Assembly: GCA_023422565.1 (NCBI GenBank)
Contig: JAFAGR010000052.1
Coordinates: forward strand, 1-50,940
Length of the DNA: 50,940 nucleotides
Direction of reading: 5' to 3'
Origin: Bacteroidota bacterium
GTDB lineage: Bacteria > Bacteroidota > Bacteroidia > Chitinophagales > Chitinophagaceae
A model generated the notes under the pieces. That model ran no database searches, was not told the DNA's origin, and was given only the letters and a program-made list of their open reading frames with translations. How positions within the stretch are numbered: the stretch's first letter is position 1; each line of letters opens with the position of its first letter. This document shows, in pieces, positions 42,195 through 50,940 of the stretch. A program made the translations under genes and the position numbers.

Positions 42195-45100
42195 TTAGTT
42201 AAAAGAATACCTGATACCCAACTGGCCCTGGAATCTGGATCCAAAGGTAGTTGACCAGGGCTTCCGCGGCGTAAAATTATATCCCGTACCGGCATTTGCC
42301 CCTGTGCGGTTTACCGCCGTGAGAAGAGTATAAGCCTGGTTAGAAATGGTGTACTGCCTTCCCCAATCCTCGTTAATGAGGTTGGTTAAATTGAATACAT
42401 CAAAGGTCACCTGTATGGCGTGCTTCTTACCTCCCACATTCATAAAGAAATCCTGCGCTATCCGGGCATCGATCACGTGCTCCCAGGGCGTGTTGCGGCC
42501 ATTCCTTTCCGTATACTGACCGCGACGGCTGCTGAGGTATTTGTCGTTATTAATGTAGGCTTCAAACGCAGCGGCTTGTTCTGCAGCTGTGGCAATCACA
42601 GCACCAGATCCGCTAAGCCGGTCTATAAAGTTGATCTGAGAAGGATCGGCCGGAACATACAAGAGGTCGTTACCAAATCTTCCGTCACTGTTCAGGTCAC
42701 CGTCTACAAGGTAAGTGAATGGCCTGCCTGAATTTCCTTCATAGAAAAACGAAAGCGAGGTTTTAAAATATTTGGCGTATGTGAAATTGGTGGAGAACAC
42801 ACCCGTAAAACGGTGGCGCATTTCGTGGGCCGAAGTGGCTAGTTGCGGATTGTTAGGATCGCCGACCACCTGTACAAATTCCCAGTTAGACAATGCAGTC
42901 GAACTTAGTCCGCTGTTCACGTCTGCAGCATGGTTAAAGTTGTACGCAAATTGCCCGAAGAAATGCTTCCACGTTTTGTTAAGCGTAAACCCGGCATTGA
43001 ACGAATATCCGCGGTTTGTATTCGAAACAAGGATGGCATTGTTCAGCCTTGCATGCTTCCGCCTTCCCGAAGAAGAAGAGGCGAAGGCAATGCGTGTGTC
43101 GAAACCATTGTTGTAGGCAGGGTCAACCACACCTACGGGCGCTGTCAGGTTAATATCCTGGTAAAGCACGTTATTAATGGTTTTGCTCAACATGGTTTCA
43201 ATGGTAAGATTCACTCCGCCGGGAAGTTTCTTGTCTGCGCCAAGGTTCAACCGAACCACCTGTGGTAACTTGAAATCTTTATCTATCAGGTTCAGGTCGA
43301 AATTTGATCCGCTTGATCCAATAGTTGAAGGATCCACATCAGGCTGCAATCCATTACCATTGTTTACTGTGAACGGAGCAGTGGTGGGAGAGTTATCGGT
43401 TTGCGCATTCGCCAGCGTCAACATTCCATTGTTTGAAAACTGGTTTGATATCCATACAAATGGCACACGTCCGGTAAATACGCCGATACCTCCGCGGAAT
43501 ATCATGTTCCTGTCGCCATCCACATCATAATTGAAACCGATGCGTGGAGAAAGAAGAAGTTGTTTATCAGGAACATTTTCCGTGCTGTACATTCCCTGGA
43601 AAACAGAATCCACATAAGGGTTGAATGCGGGCTTGTCGCTGAATACAGGCATATCTGCACGTAAACCAACAGTCAGCCTGAATCGTTGATTGAACTGAAT
43701 TTCATCCTGCACATAAAAACCAAGCTGCGCAGCGCTGAATTCCCCGGAGGGCTTATCGCCTAAGGTTGCCTTGTTCGCTGAATAAGTTACATCAAACTGG
43801 CGCGGTGCATTGAGGTTAAAGTCGTTCAAGCTGGCAAAACGCCATCTGCCGTTTAGGTTGTTCATAAACAGGTTTCGGAACTTGAAAAATTCATTGTGCG
43901 TGCCCACAGTAAAGGTGTGCTTGTTTTTGAAAATTTTCAGGTTGTTGGTGATCTCGATAATGTCCTGGTCTAATTCATTGGCTACAGAACTGCGCTCGGT
44001 GCCAAGAGTAACCGTACCGCCGTTATGGCTAATTTCAACAGAAGGGAAAAGTGATCCGTATATGGTACGGAAATCACGTATCTGGTGGCGGCCGATGATC
44101 AGGTTGTTGGTGAATGTATTATTAAAGCGGCTTCTTAATTCGCCCACAGTAATATGCTGTGTATTATTAAACCGGTAAGCGTTGTTGCCGAAACGGAAAC
44201 TGTTTGCCGTCCGGCTGATGTTGTCGTCAAATGCATTAATGTAATTATGACGAAGCGTTAGACGGTGTTTGTCGTTAATGTTCCAGTCTATCCGCCCGAA
44301 AATTTTATCGCTCTGCGTTTCAGCATCCACCGCACCGAATGTGCCGGGATTGTATCCCCAGCGGTTGGTCAATGTATCTGTTATGGCCTGGGCATCTTCC
44401 AAACTCAGCAATGATCCATTCTCTCCCGCGTTTAAAATAGTGGGTGCATTTCTACGGGCCATTTCCCCGTTCACAAAAAAGAACAGTTTGTTTTTTATTA
44501 TCGGTCCGCCAATCCGCGCTCCAAATTGTTTGTCAGAAAAGTCAGCAGTTTTTTGCTTTGTTTGCGGATCCTTACCTACGGTAGCATCATTGCGGTTGAA
44601 ATAATAAACTGAACCTTCAAGGTTATTTGTACCGCTTCGGGTTACGGCATTAATTCCGCCCCCGGTGAAATTTCCATAAGTAATATCAAAGGGCGCGAGA
44701 ACTACCTGTATCTCCTGGATAGCATCCAGGGATATCGGCGTGGTTGAAGCCTGGCCGCCCGGTGTGCCGGTTCCCGCAAGGCCGAACACATCATTATTTA
44801 CAGCCCCGTCAATAGTGATATTATTAAAACGGTTGTTCATACCGCCGAATGAATTGTTCCCTGTAGCCTGCGGAGTTATGCGTGAATAATCTAAAATGCT
44901 TCTTGAAAGCGAAGGCATAGCATTTATCTGCGCATTGCTGATGTTGGTTGATGCGCCTGTTTTTCTCCTCGCGGCCAACCCGCCGCCCGTTCCGGTAACA
45001 ACTACTGTGGTTAGTTCTGTGGCAGTTGGTTGAAGCGTGGCATCAACTCTTGTGTTTTCCCCAAGCGGAAAATATAAATTCGATTCATTAAAGGGCGAAT

Positions 45101-45350
45101 AACCAACATTGGTTACCACCACAGTATACGGGCCGCCCGGTATAAGGTTTACCAGGTCGTAACGGCCATCTTTTCTTGTGGCAGCGCGGTATACAGTACC
45201 TGTTGGCGTATGAGTAACTTCAACCGTGCTTCCCGATAATAATTCTCCCGTTGAGTTTTTTACATAACCGGTCACACTGCTTGTTGTCACCTGGGCCATC
45301 GCCAGTATAGGGAAGGCAAGTAGGGCCAGGATGGGTATTAGCTTTTTCAT
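42195..45350 (-). CDS. Oar-type TonB-dependent receptor with carboxypeptidase-regulatory-like N-domain
   Basis: 1051 residues from Met 45350 (or 45356). The signal peptide ends at AMAQ. Residues about 20-110 form a carboxypeptidase-regulatory-like beta domain (GYVKNSTGELLSGSTVEVTH, RKDGRYDLVNLIPGGPYTV as motif). A plug then follows (NAQINAMPSLSRSILDYSRI, NITIDGAVNNDVFG, AITRSGTN-like NAVTRSGTNN), and a long barrel ends in GIRYSFN. Oar-like receptors take up unknown large ligands, often peptides or signals. No SusD partner is adjacent, which argues against a classical polysaccharide locus. It has its own terminator. Confidence 0.88.
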   Translation of the reverse strand: MKKLIPILALLAFPILAMAQVTTSSVTGYVKNSTGELLSGSTVEVTHTPTGTVYRAATRKDGRYDLVNLIPGGPYTVVVTNVGYSPFNESNLYFPLGENTRVDATLQPTATELTTVVVTGTGGGLAARRKTGASTNISNAQINAMPSLSRSILDYSRITPQATGNNSFGGMNNRFNNITIDGAVNNDVFGLAGTGTPGGQASTTPISLDAIQEIQVVLAPFDITYGNFTGGGINAVTRSGTNNLEGSVYYFNRNDATVGKDPQTKQKTADFSDKQFGARIGGPIIKNKLFFFVNGEMARRNAPTILNAGENGSLLSLEDAQAITDTLTNRWGYNPGTFGAVDAETQSDKIFGRIDWNINDKHRLTLRHNYINAFDDNISRTANSFRFGNNAYRFNNTQHITVGELRSRFNNTFTNNLIIGRHQIRDFRTIYGSLFPSVEISHNGGTVTLGTERSSVANELDQDIIEITNNLKIFKNKHTFTVGTHNEFFKFRNLFMNNLNGRWRFASLNDFNLNAPRQFDVTYSANKATLGDKPSGEFSAAQLGFYVQDEIQFNQRFRLTVGLRADMPVFSDKPAFNPYVDSVFQGMYSTENVPDKQLLLSPRIGFNYDVDGDRNMIFRGGIGVFTGRVPFVWISNQFSNNGMLTLANAQTDNSPTTAPFTVNNGNGLQPDVDPSTIGSSGSNFDLNLIDKDFKLPQVVRLNLGADKKLPGGVNLTIETMLSKTINNVLYQDINLTAPVGVVDPAYNNGFDTRIAFASSSSGRRKHARLNNAILVSNTNRGYSFNAGFTLNKTWKHFFGQFAYNFNHAADVNSGLSSTALSNWEFVQVVGDPNNPQLATSAHEMRHRFTGVFSTNFTYAKYFKTSLSFFYEGNSGRPFTYLVDGDLNSDGRFGNDLLYVPADPSQINFIDRLSGSGAVIATAAEQAAAFEAYINNDKYLSSRRGQYTERNGRNTPWEHVIDARIAQDFFMNVGGKKHAIQVTFDVFNLTNLINEDWGRQYTISNQAYTLLTAVNRTGANAGTGYNFTPRKPWSTTFGSRFQGQLGIRYSFN

Positions 45351-45473
45351 ATGCATGTAGTTTACTCTGCAAAGAAAATCTATAAGTTTCAGCCTACAGC
45401 TATCTTTTATTAACAAAATGTTAGGAATATAGCCGGCCCGGTTTTACCGACCGCATAGTTGGTGAATGCTTAG

Positions 45474-45481
45474 TAACTTTG
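45474..45481 (+). promoter_or_regulatory. TAnnTTTG promoter element of ribBA
   Basis: TAACTTTG, 17 bases before the ATG at 45499. It lies downstream of another in-frame ATG at 45466, which it therefore argues against. Confidence 0.5.
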
Positions 45482-45498
45482 CACCCAAATTTCGGGTT

Positions 45499-46704
45499 AT
45501 GCTGGATAGTATTGAGTCTGCAATAGAGGATGTAAGAAATGGCAAACTTATAATTGTAGTGGATGATGAGGACAGGGAAAATGAAGGAGATTTTCTCACC
45601 GCAGCTGCAAATGCCACTCCGGAGATCATAAACTTTATGAGCACCCACGGGCGCGGACTAATCTGCGCTGCACTCACCGAAGAAAGGTGTGAGGAGCTTC
45701 ATCTTCAGCCAATGGTGGTTGATAACACCTCTTTGCACGAAACAGCCTTTACCGTTAGTATAGACCTTCTTGGACACGGATGCACAACCGGCATTTCAGC
45801 GCACGACCGTTCAAAAACCGTAAAGGCTCTTGTAGATCCTAATATGCGTCCGGCCGACTTTGGTCGCCCCGGGCACATCTTTCCTTTAAAGGCAAAAAAA
45901 GGTGGCGTGATACGAAGGGCGGGGCATACGGAAGCCACCATTGATATTGCACGTCTTGCAGGCTTCGACCCTGCCGGTGTTTTAGTTGAAATAATGAATG
46001 AAGACGGTTCGATGGCCCGCGTTCCTGAATTGAAAGAGATCGCTAAAAAGTTCAACCTGAAAATGATCTCTATAAAAGACCTGATCGAATACCGGTTGCA
46101 AACGGAAAGCCTTATAGAAGAAGAAGTGCGGGTAGATATGCCCACGCGATACGGCATGTTTGAACTGATCGCCTTCCGCCAGGTAAATACAGGTGAGGTG
46201 CACATGGCGCTGAAAAAAGGTAATTGGGAAAAGGGAGAATCAGTAATGGTCCGCGTACACAGCAGTTGCATGACGGGCGACATACTTGGCTCTCTCCGCT
46301 GCGATTGCGGCGAACAACTCCACGCAGCAATGCGGATGATTGAAGAAGCAGGCAAGGGCCTCGTGCTTTATATGAACCAGGAGGGCAGGGGCATCGGACT
46401 GGTCAATAAACTGAAAGCATACAAACTTCAGGAAGAGGGAATGGATACGGTGGAAGCCAATCTGCATCTTGGTTTTGGAATGGATGAACGCGATTACGGC
46501 GTTGGCGCGCAAATTCTGCGTTACCTGGATATATCACGCATGAAGCTGATCAGCAACAATCCACGTAAACGCGCGGGGCTGCTGGGTTACGGACTTGAAG
46601 TAACTGAAACCATTCCGATTGAAATGATGCCCAACACCCACAATAAAAAGTATCTTTTCACCAAGCGCGACAAATTAGGCCACGAAATTCTCAACGGATT
46701 GTAG
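45499..46704 (+). CDS. ribBA: RibBA, bifunctional DHBP synthase / GTP cyclohydrolase II
   Basis: 401 residues catalysing two early steps of riboflavin synthesis. Residues about 1-200 are 3,4-dihydroxy-2-butanone 4-phosphate synthase, with the catalytic acidic loop DDEDRENEGDF (22-32), THGRGLICAAL, and RAGHTEAT. From about 205 is GTP cyclohydrolase II, with zinc ligands Cys257, Cys268 and Cys270 (SSCMTGD, LRCDCGE) and NQEGRGIGL. Both halves look intact. The start at 45499 is preferred because the promoter element sits between it and the upstream ATG. No FMN riboswitch is recognisable in the short leader. Single gene, convergent with the TamB-family gene. Confidence 0.96.
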   Translation: MLDSIESAIEDVRNGKLIIVVDDEDRENEGDFLTAAANATPEIINFMSTHGRGLICAALTEERCEELHLQPMVVDNTSLHETAFTVSIDLLGHGCTTGISAHDRSKTVKALVDPNMRPADFGRPGHIFPLKAKKGGVIRRAGHTEATIDIARLAGFDPAGVLVEIMNEDGSMARVPELKEIAKKFNLKMISIKDLIEYRLQTESLIEEEVRVDMPTRYGMFELIAFRQVNTGEVHMALKKGNWEKGESVMVRVHSSCMTGDILGSLRCDCGEQLHAAMRMIEEAGKGLVLYMNQEGRGIGLVNKLKAYKLQEEGMDTVEANLHLGFGMDERDYGVGAQILRYLDISRMKLISNNPRKRAGLLGYGLEVTETIPIEMMPNTHNKKYLFTKRDKLGHEILNGL

Positions 46705-46720
46705 GGGCCGTTTTGTGGAT

Positions 46721-46944
46721 TAATGGCTTTATGGTTTAATGGTTTAATGGTTGGATGGTTGGATTGTTGAAACTTCCCGATTCGTTCGATGGCGAGTACA
46801 GTGCCGCATAACTATCGTCCCCGGTGTCTTTAAAGCTCCACTTATTGGTTGAATGATTATCCCCTGTTGGAAGTGTTTGATCGATTGATTTAAGATTGCC
46901 GACTCCCGACTATAAACTATCAACTACAAACTACCAACTACTAA
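46721..46944. repeat. two low-complexity tracts between convergent genes
   Basis: 46721-46770 repeats TTTAATGG/TTGGATGG units. 46909-46944 repeats ACTATAAACT/ACTACAAACT-like units. A similar GACTAACGACT tract lies at about 16879-16920. These look like slippage-prone intergenic sequence without visible function. Confidence 0.6.
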
Positions 46945-46955
46945 TTATTGCGCCT

Positions 46956-49900
46956 TTACTTTCGCCTCCTTTCATTGATCATATCAATCTGCTTCTTACT
47001 TCTGAAAATATCGCCAAGCCTGTCAAAATCTTTCCTGTATGAAAGTTGAATACCCGAGCGGTTTCTTTGGCCAACGGTAAGGTCAATGCTTGTTCTGTTG
47101 AAACCCACAACACGTAGAGAGCCGTCTTTGTTGAGCAGCCACTCAATAGTGATGTCCGGCGTTATCAATCCGCGCCTTGCAAGTTGCAATGTTGCGGGAT
47201 TGTTGTATTCAAGATTTCCCCCGATCAATACGAACAGGCGGTTGCTTAACAATACTTTTAAACCGGCGCGTACATTGGCCTGCAACTGGCTCGCCGCTGC
47301 CTGAATGTTCAATGTCGGATTAATGTCTATGTAGGTTGAAATGATGCCGTTAGTCGCTTTTTCCAGTTCGCGGTTAAATACTGTGGTAAGCCAGCCGCTG
47401 ACAATACCGCCAATTGTGTTGGTGGCGATGGCTATGGTGTTCTCCGCTGAAATAAAAGACTGGCTGCTGCTGATAAAAGTATTGAACAATAAAAGGCTCG
47501 CCACCTGTTTGTTCATTTCTGCCTTATCATTTTGAAAATCGGCAAGCTTTTTTACTGCGATGTAATCACTCTTGATATCGGATTTTTCCGGAAGCTTGAA
47601 TTCAAATTCAATTTCAGGTTGTTGAAGAACGCCGGTCAAATGCGAGATGATGGTGATGTCTTCTTTCTGCCTGTAACCTCCGGCGGAGGCGAGCACGCTT
47701 ACGTCCACGTTCTTTGCGATATACTCCGCCTCCATATCAATGATCGCCTGGTACGGATCACCGTTCCAGGTAATACTTCCGCGATTTAATATAAACGGCC
47801 TTTGTAAAAATGTTTGAAAGTTGAAAGTGTATTCGCCCTTTGTTAATTCGTAACTGCCGCGAATAGATAAAGGCTCCTTGCTTCCCACACGTATGTTGAG
47901 CAGGCCATTTCCCTGTCCGTGCAAAACATCTCCCGTCGCTTCATCGAGTATCACATCTACCTTACATGCAGGGTTCGCATTTACATTAAGGTTTACGAGA
48001 ATGTTTGCGATTTCAGATCTGGTCCTTTCTTTTGCCGGAGTGCCGAACTGAATAAATTCGATATAATCAATGGTGCCGCTTTCTTTTGAAGAGCCTGTGG
48101 GTAAATATAGGTGGCTGGAATCAATGGAACTTGGCTGCCCGTCGATGGTCATTACCATTCCGGTTATCGGCCCGTCAAGCGTCATGTTCGCATAGCCGGT
48201 CACGTTACCATAAAATTCCTCATTGTCTTTCCTTGTTGTGTTCAGCAACAACATCCTTTGCGTTTCCAGGCTCAGGTTGTGAAAAGAGAATCGTTCAAAA
48301 AACGTGTGCGACATCCTTCCGCTTACCACGCCCTCATTTCCTAAAGTGTCTTTTATGGTCATTCGGCCCAGGTCAATTTCATCGGGACGGAAATAGATCG
48401 TTTCATCCTTTATGTTATAACGGCACTGGGTATACGAAACCAATAAGGAGGCGCTGTCAATTGTGGCTTCTCCCGTAAGATAGAGGTGGCGCGGCATTCC
48501 GCTTACTTTTAGGGCAGTGGTGGCCGTGCCGCGTATATCGGAAAAGATCGCCCCCAGGTACGGTTCCAGTACTTCCAGGTTTATGGTGCGTCCCTCAAGG
48601 TCTATGCCCAGCGCATTCGCGGAATCTTTATAATTGTAATATCCGGCAATATCAAAATCGTAAGAGGAATCCCTTGCATGTGCCTCAAAGTTTACCTTTC
48701 CTGTAGAAAGATTTGCATCAGACTCCAGGTTTACATCACCCATAAATTGTCCGTCAAGCGAAAAACTGTCTGCCACTCCTGAAAATTCCACCGAGGTTTT
48801 TCCGAATGGATTACGAAGGGTAGCCGTTCCCGTTAGTCGCCCGGCAGGCTTCGGATTCTTCATAATGAGCGGAGCAAAATCATGTATCGCCACTTCCGAA
48901 AAACGCGCTATAATATGCGTTTGATCCGTTTCGTCAGAGAGTTCAGACGAGATTACGATCTCTTCCGCGCCATGCGAAAACCTTATCTCGTTTGCGTCTA
49001 TATAATTCTGCCGAACGGTAAGTTCTCCATCCTTCTCAAGCAACCATTTTTTGTTGTTGATTATAAAAGATGAGGGGAAAAAGTTGATTCGCACGCCGTC
49101 AGCCATGGTTTGCACACTCGCGTTAAGCTCTGCATCGTTCAGGTTTTTCCCTGCACTAGTTTTTAGCTGAATAAAAGACAGGTCATTATTCGCAGTGAGC
49201 TTAAGGTCTGTTTGCGGGAAGAAAAGACTGTCAGACAAGCTTATGTTTGAAGCGCTGAGGTTTGCAGTAAGCGTGTCGAAATTTCCCGAACCGGTCAGCT
49301 GAACATTGCTAAAAGATTTTCCTTCGAATGAAAAATCAGGAACTTTTGCATTTACTTTCAATTCGGAGTTTACAAGATTAATGTTGCCGGAAAGCTCGCT
49401 GTCATTGAACCCGGTAAAGCGCGGGTCGATCAGCCCGAGATAATCCGTAACATCCTTGGTTTTTATGTAAAAGTTGAAATCCTGGTTACTTACGGCGTAA
49501 GTTGGTTTCTTGATATAAGTGGGGTAATAGCGGCTTAAAAAGAAGGTGAAGGAATTTGGAAGATCACGGATATTAAATTTTCCGTTCAGCAATACGTCGA
49601 GTTCGTTTGATTGCAAAGAGAGAGTCTTCCTGTCTCCTGTAAGGGATGATTTCAAGGTAAGTGAATCAAAGGAAAGCCGTGTACTGTCTGACAGTAAGGC
49701 CGCATTATACACGCGCGCTGTTCCCAGGAAATCGTCGATGTTGTTCCCGGTAAAATTTACGCTGAACAAGCCCGCAAGACGAAGGTCTTTTTTTGCAAGG
49801 CCCAGTTTGTGCAGGTCGATGTAAGCAATGTCGGCGTCGGCGTTCAGGTCCATCTCTTTACCCGAAAGGCTGATGGTACCGTCCAGGCTCCTGATCTGAA

Positions 49901-50940
49901 CTTTAGGATCATCTATCGTAAGGTGCCCTTTGAAAAATTTCTTTTCGAAATCGCCAACAATGTAAATGTTCGAAAAAGTTTTATCTGCCCAATCGATCCG
50001 GGAAATGGTTCCGTCAAAATTCACGTTAAGTTCATCAAGGGAAAAACCCTGGCCGTGCACATTCCCGTTAAGCGAGATATTTCCAAACTGTTTGTTATCT
50101 AAAAATTTCCCGATGTTAAAACCGGTTGAAGACAATTTCCCGGAGTATGCGGTAGGCCCGCGCGTGGGCAGTTGAATTCGTATATCTGTATTTACATTTC
50201 CCAGGCCGCTTTGAATATTTCCTTTGGCAATAAAGTTCGACATATATCCTCCCGCCATACCAACGTACCGTATACTGCCCAGATGATGCAGTGCAGGTTG
50301 CCTCACCTTTTTCAACGCAGGAACAATTGAAATGAGGTCGTAATAGTGAGAAGAAAAATTTCTGGAGTTAAGCACAATAAAAGTGGTATCGATATTCGGC
50401 AAGCCCCGCATTTGCAGGTCGCCTTCGAGATAACTCATTCCACTTTTTATCTTCATGTTCTTTGCGGTGAAATCGGCCACGGTGCCTTCAGCCTCACCGC
50501 TGAAATTGAATATGCGATTCCAATCGGCAAGGTTTGGCGCAAAGAATGCGAGGTCATCACTGTGAAGTTCAGCATTTCTGAAACGCCCTTCCAGCACAAC
50601 TTTTGAAATGAAATTGCCCATGTCTTTATTGAAGGCATCATACCGCATGGAATAGTAATCACCCAGTGTACTTCGGTTAGTCCTGAGCGTTAGTTTGTCA
50701 AACTCCATCAGCACAGGGGTGAACTTCATGTGGGCATCGAGTTGCTTTACTTCCAGTCCGCTTATTTCCTTTGCTGATAACTGTACAACCCCCATGAGTG
50801 TATCATTCACCACAACAAGATCTGAAATGCTTCCATTGATGGATGAAAAAACGATATGCTGCCCGTCGAACCTGTCAGTATATCGGGCTCTTATGGTTTC
50901 CTTATCGTTTCTGAAAGTAAAGTCGCTTATGTTTAGTTTT
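46956..50940 (-). CDS. TamB-family translocation/assembly module protein (partial, N-terminus beyond window)
   Basis: At least 1328 residues. The frame stays open to the right edge, so the start lies outside the window. Long beta-strand-rich repeats of the AsmA/TamB type (YVGMAGGYMSNFIAKGNIQS, SLDGTISLSG, NVDLTG-like segments) precede the conserved C-terminal domain (LDEATGDVLHGQGNG, GSYELTKGEYTF, RPFILNRGSITWNGDPYQA, VLQQPEIEFEF, VASLLLFNTF). TamB spans the periplasm and helps lipid transport or outer-membrane protein assembly. In Bacteroidota a TamA-like partner often lies next to it. That would be outside this window. Confidence 0.9.
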   Translation of the reverse strand, partial: KLNISDFTFRNDKETIRARYTDRFDGQHIVFSSINGSISDLVVVNDTLMGVVQLSAKEISGLEVKQLDAHMKFTPVLMEFDKLTLRTNRSTLGDYYSMRYDAFNKDMGNFISKVVLEGRFRNAELHSDDLAFFAPNLADWNRIFNFSGEAEGTVADFTAKNMKIKSGMSYLEGDLQMRGLPNIDTTFIVLNSRNFSSHYYDLISIVPALKKVRQPALHHLGSIRYVGMAGGYMSNFIAKGNIQSGLGNVNTDIRIQLPTRGPTAYSGKLSSTGFNIGKFLDNKQFGNISLNGNVHGQGFSLDELNVNFDGTISRIDWADKTFSNIYIVGDFEKKFFKGHLTIDDPKVQIRSLDGTISLSGKEMDLNADADIAYIDLHKLGLAKKDLRLAGLFSVNFTGNNIDDFLGTARVYNAALLSDSTRLSFDSLTLKSSLTGDRKTLSLQSNELDVLLNGKFNIRDLPNSFTFFLSRYYPTYIKKPTYAVSNQDFNFYIKTKDVTDYLGLIDPRFTGFNDSELSGNINLVNSELKVNAKVPDFSFEGKSFSNVQLTGSGNFDTLTANLSASNISLSDSLFFPQTDLKLTANNDLSFIQLKTSAGKNLNDAELNASVQTMADGVRINFFPSSFIINNKKWLLEKDGELTVRQNYIDANEIRFSHGAEEIVISSELSDETDQTHIIARFSEVAIHDFAPLIMKNPKPAGRLTGTATLRNPFGKTSVEFSGVADSFSLDGQFMGDVNLESDANLSTGKVNFEAHARDSSYDFDIAGYYNYKDSANALGIDLEGRTINLEVLEPYLGAIFSDIRGTATTALKVSGMPRHLYLTGEATIDSASLLVSYTQCRYNIKDETIYFRPDEIDLGRMTIKDTLGNEGVVSGRMSHTFFERFSFHNLSLETQRMLLLNTTRKDNEEFYGNVTGYANMTLDGPITGMVMTIDGQPSSIDSSHLYLPTGSSKESGTIDYIEFIQFGTPAKERTRSEIANILVNLNVNANPACKVDVILDEATGDVLHGQGNGLLNIRVGSKEPLSIRGSYELTKGEYTFNFQTFLQRPFILNRGSITWNGDPYQAIIDMEAEYIAKNVDVSVLASAGGYRQKEDITIISHLTGVLQQPEIEFEFKLPEKSDIKSDYIAVKKLADFQNDKAEMNKQVASLLLFNTFISSSQSFISAENTIAIATNTIGGIVSGWLTTVFNRELEKATNGIISTYIDINPTLNIQAAASQLQANVRAGLKVLLSNRLFVLIGGNLEYNNPATLQLARRGLITPDITIEWLLNKDGSLRVVGFNRTSIDLTVGQRNRSGIQLSYRKDFDRLGDIFRSKKQIDMINERRRK

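Noticed and set aside
45466..45498. Upstream ATG start for ribBA
   Set aside because: The TAnnTTTG promoter element lies inside this extension, and the family begins near MLDSIESAIEDV.

Overview
The window looks like chromosome from a member of the Bacteroidota, most plausibly Chitinophagaceae or a near relative. The evidence is type IX secretion sorting domains on two giant surface proteins, a PorG-like barrel, TonB-dependent receptors, a CcoN-CcoO fusion oxidase, head-GIN and HmuY families, and promoters of the TAnnTTTG (-7) type with almost no Shine-Dalgarno sequences. The family-level call is inference.

Region 1 (1-8862) is a complete cbb3 cytochrome oxidase cluster on the plus strand: ccoI, ccoS, ccoNO, ccoQ, ccoP, a ccoG broken into two overlapping genes, ccoH and a SafE/DsbD-like membrane protein. 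Two promoters in it, before ccoI and before ccoS, carry the same Fnr/Crp-like half-palindrome at exactly the same distance from a TAnnTTTG element. Region 2 (8926-11903) follows directly with a coiled-coil protein, a receiver-Crp fusion regulator and a PAS histidine kinase whose PAS domain carries the FixL haem-ligand pattern. I read regions 1 and 2 together as a compact FixL / FixJ-FixK type oxygen-control module beside its likely target, which is the main hypothesis of this report.

Region 3 (12088-20483) holds an intradiol-dioxygenase-like lipoprotein, a histidine phosphatase, an AT-rich patch ending at an unusual tRNA-Arg(ACG), a large type IX-secreted SprB-repeat protein, and a trio of carboxylate-amine ligase, ATP-grasp ligase and esterase. 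Four 74-bp hairpin repeats overlap the 3' end of the esterase gene. Region 4 (20483-30709) holds a thioesterase, proline dehydrogenase, an HNH protein, the ligase-associated repair genes pdeM and lhr, and between them a haem-uptake pair (TonB receptor plus HmuY).

Region 5 (30908-50940) holds a 1757-residue secreted metallopeptidase with eight Ig-like repeats, guaA with a periplasmic-binding-type protein downstream, a head-GIN lipoprotein, a small conserved-looking protein, a PorG-like barrel, a REP-like palindromic element, an Oar-type TonB receptor, ribBA, and most of a TamB-family protein that runs off the right edge. Nearly all genes are intact. No prophage, insertion sequence or CRISPR array is visible.
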